DNA of 10,830 nucleotides from Microcaldota archaeon (lineage in GTDB: Archaea; Micrarchaeota; Micrarchaeia; Anstonellales; Bilamarchaeaceae), in assembly GCA_016180665.1 (NCBI GenBank), contig JACPAS010000047.1:1-10830 (forward strand). Direction: 5' to 3'. The translations under genes were made by a program, and so were the position numbers. The notes below the pieces were generated by a model. The model was not told where the DNA came from, did no database searches, and saw only the letters and a program-made list of their open reading frames with translations. Below are positions 10,681 to 10,830 of the stretch, in pieces. The stretch's first letter is position 1; the number at the start of each line of letters is the position of its first letter.

Positions 10681-10830
10681 TTAAGATTTTTCCATTCAAT
10701 GCTAAACGATAATTTTCATCCACTCTTTGGTCTGCGCGACTCAAAAGTTGAGAAGATATTGCTTTAATTACAGCCGCAGTATCACGAGTTGATGCCCAGT
10801 GATTGTCAGTTCTTATGGACATTAAATATC
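10625..10830 (-). pseudogene. Alpha-2-macroglobulin-like protein fragment, both ends incomplete
   Basis: The frame enters from beyond the right edge (YLMSIRTDNHWASTRDTAAV) and continues IKAISSQLLSRADQRVDENY, RLALNGKILKEGKFTKDDLF, then IFDTPSN-stop. The W-x-ST-x-(D/A)T-A-x-x-(I/L)-x-A(I/L) pattern is typical of the end of the thioester helical domain of alpha-2-macroglobulins. The following LNGKIL-x-EGK-x-T-x-D-x-LF fits the start of the next beta domain. These are large secreted protease-trapping proteins. The last seven or so residues are translated from DNA that encodes an HtpX tail in another frame, so the gene appears cut off here. Identification rests on a short stretch and could be revised with the upstream sequence. 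Confidence 0.5.

Overview
The window looks archaeal and most likely comes from a DPANN-type genome, meaning a small, AT-rich genome with compact genes. The evidence is an ATP-dependent DNA ligase of archaeal type, a Nop5-family snoRNP protein, a 20S proteasome alpha subunit, an archaeal-type UMP kinase, a translin-family protein, an Lrp/AsnC start typical of these lineages, a tRNA-Pro interrupted by an insertion, GAGGTG-like ribosome binding sites and TATA boxes about 26-27 nt upstream of several start codons (leaderless transcripts). The lineage assignment is an inference; no rRNA is present.

Layout. 1-93: start of an Lrp/AsnC regulator, running off the left edge. 204-977: unrecognised 257-aa protein. 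994-1717 (minus): VapB-VapC toxin-antitoxin pair plus a tiny third gene broken by one base in a homopolymer. 1739-1865: a 27-bp direct repeat, copies exactly 100 bp apart. 1844-2208 (minus): two overlapping small genes. 2259-2492: gene-free but dense in perfect inverted repeats, including a 61-nt three-way junction; a candidate non-coding RNA. 2493-2597: tRNA-Pro(UGG) with a roughly 32-nt insertion. 2764-3542: convergent HD hydrolase and GNAT acetyltransferase, both apparently cut short at one junction. 3558-6917 (minus): compact run DNA ligase, small membrane protein, Nop5, metallophosphoesterase. 6980-7600: unrecognised protein sharing a symmetrical TATA box with the ligase. 7592-8137 (minus): translin. 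8218-8898: UMP kinase. 8895-9356 (minus): unrecognised. 9421-10054 (minus): proteasome alpha subunit split into two frames with about 25 residues missing. 10204-10608: unrecognised. 10594-10830 (minus): remains of an alpha-2-macroglobulin-like gene abutting the tail of an HtpX-like protease gene.

The housekeeping genes cover DNA joining, RNA modification, nucleotide supply and protein turnover. The most unusual aspect is that three independent places look like deletion junctions (psmA; HD/GNAT; A2M/HtpX), and all three carry the same heptamer AGATGAT on the minus strand. That heptamer occurs only four times in the window by my reading, and the fourth copy is also a gene boundary. This may reflect real genome erosion, a sequence-specific process or assembly error; the sequence alone cannot decide. 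The second main candidate for something undescribed is the structured region upstream of tRNA-Pro.
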